A stretch of 64,000 nt of DNA from Chloroflexota bacterium (lineage in GTDB: Bacteria; Chloroflexota; UBA11872; UBA12225): the NCBI GenBank assembly GCA_030447525.1, contig JAUJOR010000009.1, positions 153,021 to 217,020 on the forward strand. The letters run 5' to 3'. Shown here piece after piece: positions 40,741 through 48,680 of this stretch. The notes beneath the pieces were generated by a model, which saw nothing but the letters and a program-made list of their open reading frames with translations, had not been told where the DNA came from and searched no databases. Position 1 is the first letter of the stretch, and every line of letters begins with the position of its first letter. The position numbers were made by a program, and so were the translations under genes.

Positions 40741-41180
40741 GGCCGGGCCTCAACCAACTGCTTGATTCGTCGCAACGTCTTGCGGGCGATGTTGTCGATG
40801 AACTGCGGCCCGATAATCCGGTCGGCTACCCAGGGCCCGACCACGGGCCAGCGCAGGTCAAGGTGGTGGCTGATGCGCACGAGCGTCCCGTCGTCCTGTG
40901 GCCAGAGCGACCAAGCAACGTCCATGCCACGGGTGATGCCGCGGACGTGGCGGAAGGTGATACGGTGCCCCTGCGGGTGGAGCACCTGCAACGCGCGCCA
41001 GCGTACCGGGATGCCGTCACGGCTGGCGGCCATGTCTACCAGCTTGCGATTCCCGTCCCGCTCCAGCAATCTCACCCAGCGATAATGCGGCAGCAGCTCC
41101 GGCCAGCGCTCCACCTCAGCCGCCAGGGGAAAGATGGCCTCAACCGGGGCGTGCATCCAGATCTCGGTCTCCGTCTTCAT
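40737..41180 (-). CDS. SRPBCC (START-like) cyclase/dehydratase-type protein
   Basis: A 147-residue START/Bet v1-fold protein. KTETEIWMHAPVEAIFPLAAEVERWPELLPHYRWV is the usual N-terminal pattern of polyketide cyclase/dehydrase and coenzyme Q-binding Coq10-like proteins. The C-terminal helix is RKTLRRIKQLVEARP. Overlap with the ketosynthase by 4 bp suggests they act together. It could be an aromatase/cyclase or a lipid-quinone carrier. Sequence alone does not decide. Confidence 0.8.
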   Translation of the reverse strand: MKTETEIWMHAPVEAIFPLAAEVERWPELLPHYRWVRLLERDGNRKLVDMAASRDGIPVRWRALQVLHPQGHRITFRHVRGITRGMDVAWSLWPQDDGTLVRISHHLDLRWPVVGPWVADRIIGPQFIDNIARKTLRRIKQLVEARP

Positions 41181-41275
41181 GTCCGCTCGCCGTTCATCAC
41201 CTGGACGAGGCGCTCTTCATAGCTCCTCTGCATGCCCATCTTGCCCCCACGCTCTCCGCCACCACGCCCTGCGAG

Positions 41276-42472
41276 CTAGGGACGGAGCAGGGCCCACAGA
41301 AAGCCCGGACGCAGGGCCTCCCGCGCCGGCCGATAGTCGCCCAGCACACCACCCAGGAGGTCGACGCTGCGCCGGCGGCGCTCCAGGCGCCGCAGGGCGT
41401 AGCCGAGCAATGGGGGGCAGAGCAGGAACCCTTGAATCAGCCAGCAGAACGCCTCTTTGGCGGCGAACTCCGCACGTCGCGCCCGGGCGTACGGGGCCAG
41501 CGATGCGGCGGAGACGTCGCCCCGGCACAGGGCGCTGTCGATCACCTCGGCCGCCAGCTCCGCCCCGCGCAGGGCCCGGAATACGCCCTCCCCGGTAAAG
41601 GGATCCAGGAACCCGGCGGCGTCTCCGACCAGGACGAAACCGTCGCCCGCGGGGCGCGTCACGCGGCGTGCCAACGGGGCGACGCCACGCACCGCACCGG
41701 CACGTTGCGCCCCGGCCAGGCGCGCCCCCGCGCCCGGCAGGCGGGCGAGCCCGGCCTCAAAGGCCGCTTCCCGACTTCCGGCCCGGCGGGCCGCCCGGGC
41801 ATCCATTACCAGCCCAACGTTGGTCATCCCCTGGGGGAGGGGCGCCAGGCCGCAGTAGCCCCCTTGGCCGGCGTACATCTCGCCATAGTGCTCCAGTCCC
41901 CCCACCCCCCGGACGTGGGTCACCAGACCGACCCGTTGAGGCCAGCGAACCGGCCGGTCGAGCCCCAGGGAGCGGGACACCACCGATTGCGCCCCGTCCG
42001 CCCCCACGACCAGCCTTGCCCCAAGGAAGCGCCGGCTGGCCGCCGGCTCGTCCACCGGACGCACCTCCACGCCCGCTCCGGCCAGCGGGTCAGTGGCCAC
42101 GCCGTGCACCTGCCAGCCCTCGAGCACCCGCACCCCTGCCGAACGGGCATGCTCCATGAGGGTGGCGTCCAGCACGCGGCGCGAAAGGCAGAGCGCCCGG
42201 CGGGAAGTCTGGCCGTCCGGGTAGCGTACGAGGGCGCGGGTCTCACCTCTCGCGATCAAGTGCATCCCCAGCGGCCGTACCGGCCCCTGCGCCTCTACCT
42301 TGGCCAGGGCCCCGATCCGGGCCAGCGCGTCCGCCGTCGCCGGGCTGAGGTACTCGGCGCAGGCCTTGTCCCGCGGGAAGCGGGCCCTGTCCAGCAGCAG
42401 GACATCGTGTCCCGCCTGGGCCAGCAGGGCGGCCGTGGCACTCCCCGCCGGTCCGCCCCCGACGACGATCAC
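41276..42472 (-). CDS. FAD-dependent oxidoreductase, geranylgeranyl-reductase family
   Basis: A 398-residue flavoprotein. The N-terminal dinucleotide motif is VIVVGGGPAGSATAALLAQAG. DKACAEYLSPATADAL follows, and the second FAD motif is FVLVGDAAGFLDPFTGEGV. It belongs to the geranylgeranyl reductase/halogenase-like group, whose members reduce prenyl chains or oxidise aromatic rings. A GTG at 42472 begins the protein exactly at the first beta strand. The region upstream is repeat copy A, so the longer open frame is not credible. Members of this family also accompany type III PKS genes with methyltransferases like its neighbour. Confidence 0.87.
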   Translation of the reverse strand: MIVVGGGPAGSATAALLAQAGHDVLLLDRARFPRDKACAEYLSPATADALARIGALAKVEAQGPVRPLGMHLIARGETRALVRYPDGQTSRRALCLSRRVLDATLMEHARSAGVRVLEGWQVHGVATDPLAGAGVEVRPVDEPAASRRFLGARLVVGADGAQSVVSRSLGLDRPVRWPQRVGLVTHVRGVGGLEHYGEMYAGQGGYCGLAPLPQGMTNVGLVMDARAARRAGSREAAFEAGLARLPGAGARLAGAQRAGAVRGVAPLARRVTRPAGDGFVLVGDAAGFLDPFTGEGVFRALRGAELAAEVIDSALCRGDVSAASLAPYARARRAEFAAKEAFCWLIQGFLLCPPLLGYALRRLERRRRSVDLLGGVLGDYRPAREALRPGFLWALLRP

Positions 42473-42476
42473 TTCT

Positions 42477-42571
42477 GAGTCTTTCTTGCCCCACGGGGCA
42501 CCGACAGCCCATGAGCTCGGAACGCTAGACCACCGGGCCGGTGGCACGATGGGGCATGTCCTCACCAATCC
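42477..42571 (+). repeat. Dispersed double-hairpin repeat, copy A
   Basis: About 95 bp, from GAGTCTTTCTTGCCCC through CACGATGGGGCATG to CTCACC. It contains two potential hairpins: TGCCCC/GGGGCA near 42487-42500, and CCACCGGGCCGGTGG near 42530-42545. It aligns almost end to end with copies at 45070 and 51661. It fills the gap between the methyltransferase and flavoprotein genes, in the orientation opposite to their transcription. Confidence 0.8.
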
Positions 42572-42575
42572 GCCC

Positions 42576-43514
42576 TCACCGCCGGACCTCGCCGCGCCGG
42601 ACCGCGCCGCCAGGCCGGCGAGCGGATGCCCGCGGGGCGCCCGACGGCGGCGGGAGCGGGGGCAGGCTGTTCTCAAGGGCATGGTCCCGCGAGCCCCCCT
42701 GGGAGCGCGAGAGGACAGGAGCCGAGGGAACCGGGGGCAGGTCGCAGAGGGCGGTCAGGGCGACGCGATAGGCGAGAAAGCCGTCCCAGCGCATCGGTCG
42801 CAGGCCGCACCGTCGTGCCAGGTCGAGCATCTCTCCTTTAGTGTAAGCCCGCAGCACAGAGAGAGGACCGTCATGCCAGGTCAGGACGTTACGACTCCCC
42901 AGACGTGTGGCGACGAAGGCCCCGAAGTACCCCAGCCACCCCCGAACGATGTCGTTGATGATCACACCCACGGCGGCGCAACGCCCCATCTCCGCCAGCA
43001 TGTCCGCCGCTTCGTCCACCAGCATGTGATGCAGGGCCAGCGAGCAGGTGGTGACGTGAAATGCCCGGTCGATGAAGGGCAGGCGGCGGGCGTCGGCCAC
43101 GACAAAGCGCAGGGCATCGTGTCCCACCGACTGTTCCCGAGCGATGGCCAGGAAGTCCCAGCTGACATCGCTGGCCACCAGCAAGAGCGCCCGCCCCGTG
43201 CCGACGGCCCAGCGGTCGACCGCCCGGGGAATGTCCCCGCCGCCGCTGGCCACGTCCAGGATGCGAAGCCTTTCCTGGCGCGGGACGTCCCGCACCAGGC
43301 GCGTCAGCGGCCCCAGGGTGAGGCGCACGCCTCCTAGCAGGGAGTTGACACGTCGCAGGTCCCCCAGGTTCTGGACGATCACCTCCCGGCGGTGCTGGCC
43401 AATGTCCATCCACTCCGGCTCGCTGCTCTGCTCCGGGCCTTGCCGCAGGCGGTGGACGGCTCGCGACAGCGCGGCGCGCAGGGCCACGGCCCGCCCGCTG
43501 GCGTGATAGGTCAA
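42576..43514 (-). CDS. SAM-dependent methyltransferase, type III PKS-cluster type
   Basis: A class I methyltransferase with the SAM motif LRILDVASGGGDIPRAVD. Later, VTTCSLALHHMLVDEAADML and VGVIINDIVRGWLGYFGAFVATRLGS resemble the methyltransferases that accompany bacterial type III PKS genes. An EWMDIGQHRREVIVQNLGDL segment lies before the core. The start is uncertain. A TTG at 43514 lies 14 bp after the aminotransferase stop, whereas an ATG at 43412 is the alternative. O- or C-methylation of an aromatic product is the likely role. No type III PKS is present here. Confidence 0.85.
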   Translation of the reverse strand: MTYHASGRAVALRAALSRAVHRLRQGPEQSSEPEWMDIGQHRREVIVQNLGDLRRVNSLLGGVRLTLGPLTRLVRDVPRQERLRILDVASGGGDIPRAVDRWAVGTGRALLLVASDVSWDFLAIAREQSVGHDALRFVVADARRLPFIDRAFHVTTCSLALHHMLVDEAADMLAEMGRCAAVGVIINDIVRGWLGYFGAFVATRLGSRNVLTWHDGPLSVLRAYTKGEMLDLARRCGLRPMRWDGFLAYRVALTALCDLPPVPSAPVLSRSQGGSRDHALENSLPPLPPPSGAPRASARRPGGAVRRGEVRR

Positions 43515-43528
43515 GACTTGAGCCCTTA

Positions 43529-44707
43529 CTACCGCCTGGCGCCGGGGGCGGCCCCCTCGATGCACGCCCCCAGACGGGCGACCCCCTCCGGGATCAGGGA
43601 CTCGTCGATAAAGCCGAAGGCCAGGCGCAGGTAGGGCACGTCCCGGTCGGCGGCGTCAAAGGAGCGCCCGCTGCCGTACTGCAGCCCCCGCTCTTTGGCC
43701 AGCCGGGCGAGGGCCTGCGTATCGATCCCCTGGGGAAGCTTCACCCAGCTGAACAGCCCACCACGGGGATGAGTCCAGTCCACCAGCCCGCCGAGCTCGC
43801 GCTCCAGGGCGGCGAACAGGCTGTCCCGCTTGGCTTTGACGGCGGCGCAGACTTCGCCGACGTGCGACCAGAGGTGGTCCTTGAGGTACTCGGCCACGAT
43901 CATGGACGATAGGGCGCTCGTCCCGCCGTCGCGCTTGAAGGCCAGGAGCCGTTCCGCCAGCCCCTCGGGGGCGATACAGTACCCCAACCGGGCCCCGGGA
44001 CCGAGGATCTTGGAGAACGACCCGATGTACAGCACGTCCCCGGGCTCGCCAAGGGTGTAGATCGCCGGGGGCATCACCCCCTCGAAGACGACGTCGGCGT
44101 AGCAGTCGTCTTCCACCACCAGGACGCCGCGGCCCTTGCAAATGTCCAGTAGCGCCTTCCGCCGCTCCAGGGGCAGGATCGTCCCCGATGGATTCTGGTG
44201 GGTGGCGATGGTATAGACGAAAGCCACCCGGCGCCCCTCGCGCGCCAGGCGGTCGAGAGTCCCTTCCAGGGCCTCCGGTCGCAGGCCCTGGTCGTCCAGG
44301 GGGACGCCGGCGATCTGTGCCCCAAACTGGCGCAGCACACCGAGTGTCCCGGAGTAGCAAAACTCTTCCACCACCACCGTGTCCCCCGCTCGGACGAAGG
44401 CCTGCGTGGCCAGGATGATCGCTTGCATTGAGCCGGTGGTCAGGGTCACGTGCGAAGCCGGCACGTCCACGCTATGGTTGCGGCGGAAGCGCTGGGCGGC
44501 GATCTCCCGCAGGGGGAGATAGCCACGGGCGTCAGGGTAGCGCACGAGGCTGGCCCCTTCCCGCACAATGACCCGCTGCGCCGCCCCGGCCAGGGCCTCG
44601 CTGGGGAACGTCCCGGGGTCGGGCATGCCACTACCGAAGTTGAACTCGATCCCCGCCGGGGCCATGCCCGTTCCGCCCGTCTGGGGGGTCGTCGCCGTTG
44701 CCGCCAC
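43529..44707 (-). CDS. PLP-dependent aminotransferase, 2-aminoadipate/MocR-type
   Basis: A 392-residue fold-type I aminotransferase of the AAT-like group that includes LysN and the catalytic half of MocR proteins. There is no N-terminal HTH. EFNFGSGMPDPGTFP opens the fold, ATHQNPSGTILPLERR is the Asn-containing substrate loop, and the PLP lysine is in GSFSKILGPGARLGY. A GTG at 44707 with GGAGGAGAGG upstream is chosen; the frame is open 80 codons further but that part looks non-coding. It is the first gene of the leftward ketosynthase/UbiA operon. Substrate unknown. Confidence 0.88.
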   Translation of the reverse strand: MAATATTPQTGGTGMAPAGIEFNFGSGMPDPGTFPSEALAGAAQRVIVREGASLVRYPDARGYLPLREIAAQRFRRNHSVDVPASHVTLTTGSMQAIILATQAFVRAGDTVVVEEFCYSGTLGVLRQFGAQIAGVPLDDQGLRPEALEGTLDRLAREGRRVAFVYTIATHQNPSGTILPLERRKALLDICKGRGVLVVEDDCYADVVFEGVMPPAIYTLGEPGDVLYIGSFSKILGPGARLGYCIAPEGLAERLLAFKRDGGTSALSSMIVAEYLKDHLWSHVGEVCAAVKAKRDSLFAALERELGGLVDWTHPRGGLFSWVKLPQGIDTQALARLAKERGLQYGSGRSFDAADRDVPYLRLAFGFIDESLIPEGVARLGACIEGAAPGARR

Positions 44708-45069
44708 TCTCGCCTCTCCTCCCGCGCGTCGCTCGCGTGGCCGCAGCCTACCAGCGCAGGGAGGGCGGCGCAACCGGGCCGCCGGGCCCCTGCCAAGTGC
44801 CCTCTGGTGCTTCCTGCGGGTCGCTCCCAAGATCGGGGAGGCTGGATCGATCGCAACAACTCGGTGGACGCACGCAGCGCGTCGTTTGTCACGATGGTGG
44901 CGATTCCGGCTCCGGGAGCGAAGGAATGACCCGGCAGAGGCGAGGGGCATGACGACTGGCCCACTGGTTCTGTGATGCCCAGGAGCCCCTCAGCTGTCGC
45001 CCGACGCGACCACGGCGGCTCGGTCTCGCGCCGGGGCCGCTCACGCCCTGGGGGACGCCGTACACTTGA
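44708..45069. other. Divergent intergenic region, no gene seen
   Basis: Between the leftward aminotransferase operon and the rightward molybdoenzyme gene. It must hold both promoters. GGGCAT at about 44947 and ATGCCC at about 44977 form an inverted repeat. TACACTTG at 45061-45068 resembles the -10 elements seen upstream of other rightward genes and abuts repeat copy B. No coding capacity is convincing. Confidence 0.4.
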
Positions 45070-45163
45070 GAGTCTCTTGTGTCCGGTGGGGCAGCAGCAC
45101 TGAAGAATATCCCAACGCCGTACCGCCGGGCCTGTGGGACGATGGGGCGTGTTCTCATTGGGT
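45070..45163 (+). repeat. Dispersed double-hairpin repeat, copy B
   Basis: Same element as copies A and C, running from GAGTCTCTTGTGTCCGGTGG through ACGCCGTACCGCCGGGCC to GACGATGGGGCGTGTTCTCA. The first hairpin is weaker here (TGTCC/GGGCA). It lies 30 bp upstream of the molybdoenzyme start and directly after a TACACT box, so it would be within that gene's transcript. Confidence 0.8.
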
Positions 45164-45195
45164 ATGTACACAGGCATGTACAGAGGAGATCGCCC

Positions 45196-45840
45196 GTGCA
45201 ATTCCGACTTCCGAAGCGACTCAAAGGCAGCGGCGTCTCACCGGAGACCGTCGACCGGCTGCGTGACAAGATCGACAAAGCGGAGCTCCCCCGCGTCCCC
45301 CCGGGGCAATTCGTCACCAATGGCTGGCCGGTGCTGCACTACGGGGGCGTGCCCCCGTTCGATCCCCACACCTGGGACTTCCGCGTCTCGGGGCTGGTGG
45401 AGAACCCCGTCCGCTTGACCTACGAAGAAGTGCGCCGGCTCCCGACCACGGAGCTGGTCACCGACGTACATTGCGTCACCCGCTGGAGCAAGCTGGGGAT
45501 GACCTGGCAGGGCGTGCCCATGCGCCACGTCCTCGAGCTGGTCAAACCTCGGCCGGAGGCGCACTTCGTCATTGCCCATTCGGAAGGGGACTACACCGCC
45601 AATCTGCCCATCGAGGCCATCTTGGACGACGACGTCTTGCTGGCCCACCGGGCGGACGGGTCAGATATCACTCTCGAGCACGGCTGGCCGTTGCGGCTCG
45701 TCGTCCCCCAGCGCTACTTCTGGAAGAGCGCCAAGTGGCTGCGGGGCCTGGAGTTCACCGCCCAGGACCGCCCCGGGTTCTGGGAGCAAAATGGCTACCA
45801 CAACAGCGCCGACCCGTGGAAGGAAGAGCGGTACTCGTAG
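45196..45840 (+). CDS. Small SUOX-fold molybdopterin oxidoreductase
   Basis: A 214-residue cytoplasmic protein consisting only of the sulfite-oxidase molybdopterin domain. WDFRVSGLVENPVRLTYEEV precedes the molybdenum ligand C93 in TDVHCVTRWSKLGMTWQGVP. WPLRLVVPQRYFWKSAKWLRGLEF and a C-terminal PGFWEQNGYHNSADPWKEERY are typical of the short YedY-like/plant-type proteins. A GTG at 45196 with GAGGAGAT upstream fits. It lacks a haem or dimerisation domain and a signal peptide. Its substrate is unknown. Confidence 0.9.
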   Translation: MQFRLPKRLKGSGVSPETVDRLRDKIDKAELPRVPPGQFVTNGWPVLHYGGVPPFDPHTWDFRVSGLVENPVRLTYEEVRRLPTTELVTDVHCVTRWSKLGMTWQGVPMRHVLELVKPRPEAHFVIAHSEGDYTANLPIEAILDDDVLLAHRADGSDITLEHGWPLRLVVPQRYFWKSAKWLRGLEFTAQDRPGFWEQNGYHNSADPWKEERYS

Positions 45841-46018
45841 CGTCCTGTCCCCGCCCTCCGGGGCTGTCACGTCATCTGGTGACCCGCCGTTCACCAAGCG
45901 GTCGACAGAGCGCCAGCCCGGTTCCCATGCTGCAACGAGGGTTTCCCGATCACACCACAGCACGCCGTACCAGGTGCAAGTCTCGTTGTCGTGTCCCATG
46001 GCCTGAGCGGACACCCCG

Positions 46019-46024
46019 TACACT
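46019..46024 (+). promoter_or_regulatory. -10-like TACACT close to a start codon
   Basis: TACACT in CCCGTACACTTC ends 10 bases before the ATG at 46035, giving a very short or absent 5' leader. A convincing -35 was not identified. Confidence 0.35.
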
Positions 46025-46034
46025 TCTTAGTGAT

Positions 46035-46427
46035 ATGTGGCGCACCTTCGCCTCGCTGGCCCTGATGTTCGTCGCCCTGCTCTGGAGCGCCCTGGCGGTG
46101 CTGGTCATCTTCCTGATCGTCCCCGGCCTGTGGGAAGCCCTGTTCGGGGCCGGGGGGTCGGTCGCCGGGGCCTTGCTGGCCCTCGGCGGCGCGGTCTGGT
46201 CTTCCGGCAAGATCATGCGCCTGGCTGATCGGGTGCTCAATGAGCCGGAGCACCGCCCGGCCGGGGCGGGCAGGATGGCCCCGGCGGAGGCCGACGTGCC
46301 GACCGATTGGCAGACCTATAACGCCGAGATCGCTCGGAGTAAGCGGTGGGCCTTTTATCGGCGCACCCGGCAGTTCGAGCGCCTGGCGGAGTTGGAGGGC
46401 CAGGGCAAGAGGGGCGGCCCTGCATAG
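46035..46427 (+). CDS. Small membrane protein of unknown function
   Basis: A 130-residue protein with two predicted membrane helices (about residues 6-35 and 40-60) and a charged cytoplasmic tail containing VPTDWQTYNAEIARSKRWAF. The reading frame begins with ATG just after a TACACT box and lacks a ribosome site. No family is recognised. It precedes, on the same strand, the methionine aminopeptidase-like fusion by 190 bp. Confidence 0.65.
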   Translation: MWRTFASLALMFVALLWSALAVLVIFLIVPGLWEALFGAGGSVAGALLALGGAVWSSGKIMRLADRVLNEPEHRPAGAGRMAPAEADVPTDWQTYNAEIARSKRWAFYRRTRQFERLAELEGQGKRGGPA

Positions 46428-46618
46428 GCCCCACGGGGGTAGGGGCTGTTCGGTCAGCGCCCCCCCGCGAGCTGGAAAGTCAGGCCCCCGCCGGGCGTTC
46501 GGTGATGGGCAGCGCCGTAGCAGGGGGGATGTGGCACGGCTTCTCCCTCTCCCTCCCGACCGGTGACGATCCCGGCGCCCTTCGGTGACCGACGGTGAGG
46601 CGCGAGAAACGAGGAGTC

Positions 46619-47314
46619 ATGGCCCGCACGACGATGGCACGGGGCATCACGCTCAAGACGCCACAGGAGCTCCAGTCCATGCGTGGCGCCGGACGGGTGG
46701 TGGCCCGCACCCTGGCCCTGGTGCAGGAGAGGACCCGCCCGGGGGTCACCACCCTGGAGCTCGACCGCATGGCCGAGCGGGCGATCCGGGGATGGGGGGC
46801 CATGCCGTCGTTCAAGGGCTACCATGGCTTTCCCGCCACCCTGTGCACGTCGATCAACGACGAGATCGTCCACGGTATCCCCAGCGCGGGACGCACCCTG
46901 CGCGAGGGCGACGTGCCAGGGCCCAGGCCGATCGAGTGCCACCCGGGTCAACAGGAGTCAGATACCGTGTCTAGCGGCGGCGAACAGCAGACCATCGATA
47001 TGGGCGCCAGCATGGAGACCGAAGAGGGGCTGGCGATCATCGACGCCTTGAACGAGGTGAGCGACGTCCAGGCCATGGCCGGCCGGGAGGTCACCTTCAT
47101 TGGCCAGATGCGGGGCACCGTCCAGCCGGCGGGCAGGCTGCAGGGGGCCGACCTGTTCGCCTGCCCCCGCGGATGGTTCATCCTGTGCCGGGAAAGCAGT
47201 GGGGCGCGCCGGGCGGTGGTCGGGGCCGACCTCGGCGACGCCCTGGCAGGGATCGACGACCAAGACGTCCGCGCCGCCGTGCGCCAGGGCGCCGAGGCTC
47301 AGGGGCTGTTGTAG
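46619..47314 (+). CDS. Truncated methionine aminopeptidase fused to an unknown domain
   Basis: Residues 9-98 match the first third of type I methionine aminopeptidase: TLKTPQELQSMRGAGRVVAR, then FKGYHGFPATLCTSINDEIV and HGIPSAGRTLREGDV with the conserved YHGFP histidine. At the point where VxxDxG should supply the first metal ligands, the protein switches to unrelated sequence (PGPRPIECHPGQQESDTVSS). None of the five metal ligands is present. The last 115 residues could be an independent gene: a GTG at 46967 follows AGGAG. They have a WFILCRESSGARRAVVGADL stretch of unknown family. The structure suggests an in-frame deletion fusion. Aminopeptidase activity is not expected. Confidence 0.7.
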   Translation: MARTTMARGITLKTPQELQSMRGAGRVVARTLALVQERTRPGVTTLELDRMAERAIRGWGAMPSFKGYHGFPATLCTSINDEIVHGIPSAGRTLREGDVPGPRPIECHPGQQESDTVSSGGEQQTIDMGASMETEEGLAIIDALNEVSDVQAMAGREVTFIGQMRGTVQPAGRLQGADLFACPRGWFILCRESSGARRAVVGADLGDALAGIDDQDVRAAVRQGAEAQGLL

Positions 47315-47512
47315 TCCTGGGGCTGGCGGCCACGCCGGCTTGGTGGCTACAGGGGGCGACCGGCCGACCGGCCGCGCCCGTCCGGTACCTTTGTGTGGCG
47401 GCCGGGAAGGCCTACCATCAGGGGGGCACGGTTGCCGGGCGTAGCGTCACGACATGGGGCGCGGCCCGGGGCGCCTGACCGCAGGGTGTTGCTGCCTCAA
47501 CTAACGCGACGC

Positions 47513-47556
47513 TACACTTGTGACAAAAGTGAGACGCTGTTGCAGACTGCGCAACA
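47513..47556 (+). promoter_or_regulatory. Promoter and palindromic operators upstream of iclR
   Basis: TACACT at 47513-47518 looks like a -10. It overlaps an inverted repeat, CACTT (47515-47519) and AAGTG (47527-47531). A second palindrome, TGTTGC-7 nt-GCAACA at 47538-47556, lies 14 bases before the IclR start codon. Such dyads are suitable for autoregulation by a dimeric regulator. Confidence 0.45.
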
Positions 47557-47569
47557 GGCATGGAGTGTG

Positions 47570-48526
47570 ATGGACATCCACGGCCAGCGTAGCGGGAGTA
47601 TCCAGTCCGTTGAACGCGCCGTGGCGGTGTTGAAGCTGTTCGGCGAGGCCGAGCCGGAGCTCGGCGTCAGCGAGCTGGCGCGACGACTCAAGCTGCATAA
47701 GAGCACCGTCTCCCGCCTGCTTTCCACCCTGGAAGCAGGCGGTTTCGTACAACAAGACCCACGCAGCGCCCGCTACCGGCTGGGGCTGCAGCTGGCCACG
47801 CTGGCCGGCCTGGCCTTGACGCAGTACGAGCTCCGAGACGTCGCCCGCCCCTCGCTACAGGAGCTGGCAATCGAGACGGGGGAAACGACGACCCTCTCGG
47901 TGATCGACGGCATGGAGGCGGTCAACATCGACCAGGTGCTGGCCCCCCATCCGGTCAAACATCTGGGATGGATCGGCCGGCGCCTGCCACTGCACTGCAC
48001 CGCCGCCGGGAAGTCCCTGCTGGCGCACCTCCCCTCCGGCGCGCTGGATGGCTACCTCGCCCGGCCGCTGGCGCGCTACACGGCGCGCACCGTGACCAAC
48101 CCGGAGCTGCTGCGTCGCGAGCTGGAAGGCATTCGAGCCCGGGGATTCGCCATTGGACAGGAAGAGTACGAGGCGGATCTGAGCGCCGTGGGGTCGGCAG
48201 TGCGTGATCATCGGGACGGCGTCGTGGCAAGCATCACCGTCTCCGGCCCCAGCTTCCGGCTCTCTCCTGACCGGCTACGTCAGCTGGGCGAGGCTGTGCG
48301 ATTGGCAGCCGCTGGCATCTCCGCCCGGCTAGGGCACCGGCCGGCGGGCGCGCTGGCCCTGGCTGACGGACGTCCTGGGGATGGCCTGCCGCGTGGCGTG
48401 GGACGTGCGTTGGCGCAGGCGAGGGACAGGGCACTGGAGAGTGACGCGGCGGCGGCCGGAGCGGGCCAGAAGTCCGACGGGTGCCGGCCGCCGGTGGGGG
48501 TAGCCGGCCCGATGTTCGGCAGCTGA
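47570..48526 (+). CDS. IclR-family transcriptional regulator
   Basis: A winged-helix protein with SIQSVERAVAVLKLFGEAEP and the HTH segment LGVSELARRLKLHKSTVSRLLSTLEAGGFV. The effector domain follows (RPSLQELAIETGETTTLSVI, LPLHCTAAGKSLLAHLP, GFAIGQEEYEADLSAVGSAV). The usual family length is about 255, and the last 65 residues here are extra and low-complexity. The ATG at 47570 lies behind two small palindromes. It is the nearest regulator upstream of korAB, on the same strand, 154 bp away. Control of 2-oxoacid metabolism is plausible. Confidence 0.92.
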   Translation: MDIHGQRSGSIQSVERAVAVLKLFGEAEPELGVSELARRLKLHKSTVSRLLSTLEAGGFVQQDPRSARYRLGLQLATLAGLALTQYELRDVARPSLQELAIETGETTTLSVIDGMEAVNIDQVLAPHPVKHLGWIGRRLPLHCTAAGKSLLAHLPSGALDGYLARPLARYTARTVTNPELLRRELEGIRARGFAIGQEEYEADLSAVGSAVRDHRDGVVASITVSGPSFRLSPDRLRQLGEAVRLAAAGISARLGHRPAGALALADGRPGDGLPRGVGRALAQARDRALESDAAAAGAGQKSDGCRPPVGVAGPMFGS

Positions 48527-48564
48527 GGACATTCGGTCGCCGAGAGGAACCGGGGGATGCAGGG

Positions 48565-48679
48565 GCGCCACAAGGACTGCGGAGACAGCCAGGAAGAGGG
48601 GCAGCCTTGCCCGGCAGGGCATAAGAGGACACGCTGCAGCGCCACAAGCGCTGCAGAGACAGCCAAGAAGAGAGGCAGC
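48565..48679 (+). repeat. Near-identical 41-bp direct repeats in the korA leader
   Basis: 48565-48605 and 48639-48679 differ at only a few bases; each runs from GCGCCACAAG through GAGACAGCCA to GAGGGGCAGC or GAGAGGCAGC. The second copy carries the korA ribosome site and ends one base before the ATG. Between the copies lies TGCCCGGCAGGGCA, a small hairpin. A perfect 9-bp stem, CTGCAGCGC/GCGCTGCAG with loop CACAA, spans 48634-48656. A duplicated or regulatory 5' leader is inferred. Confidence 0.75.
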
Positions 48680-48680
48680 A

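Noticed and set aside
42477..42571. Treating the repeat copies as CRISPR units
   Set aside because: Only three copies, kilobases apart, no regular spacers and no cas genes.
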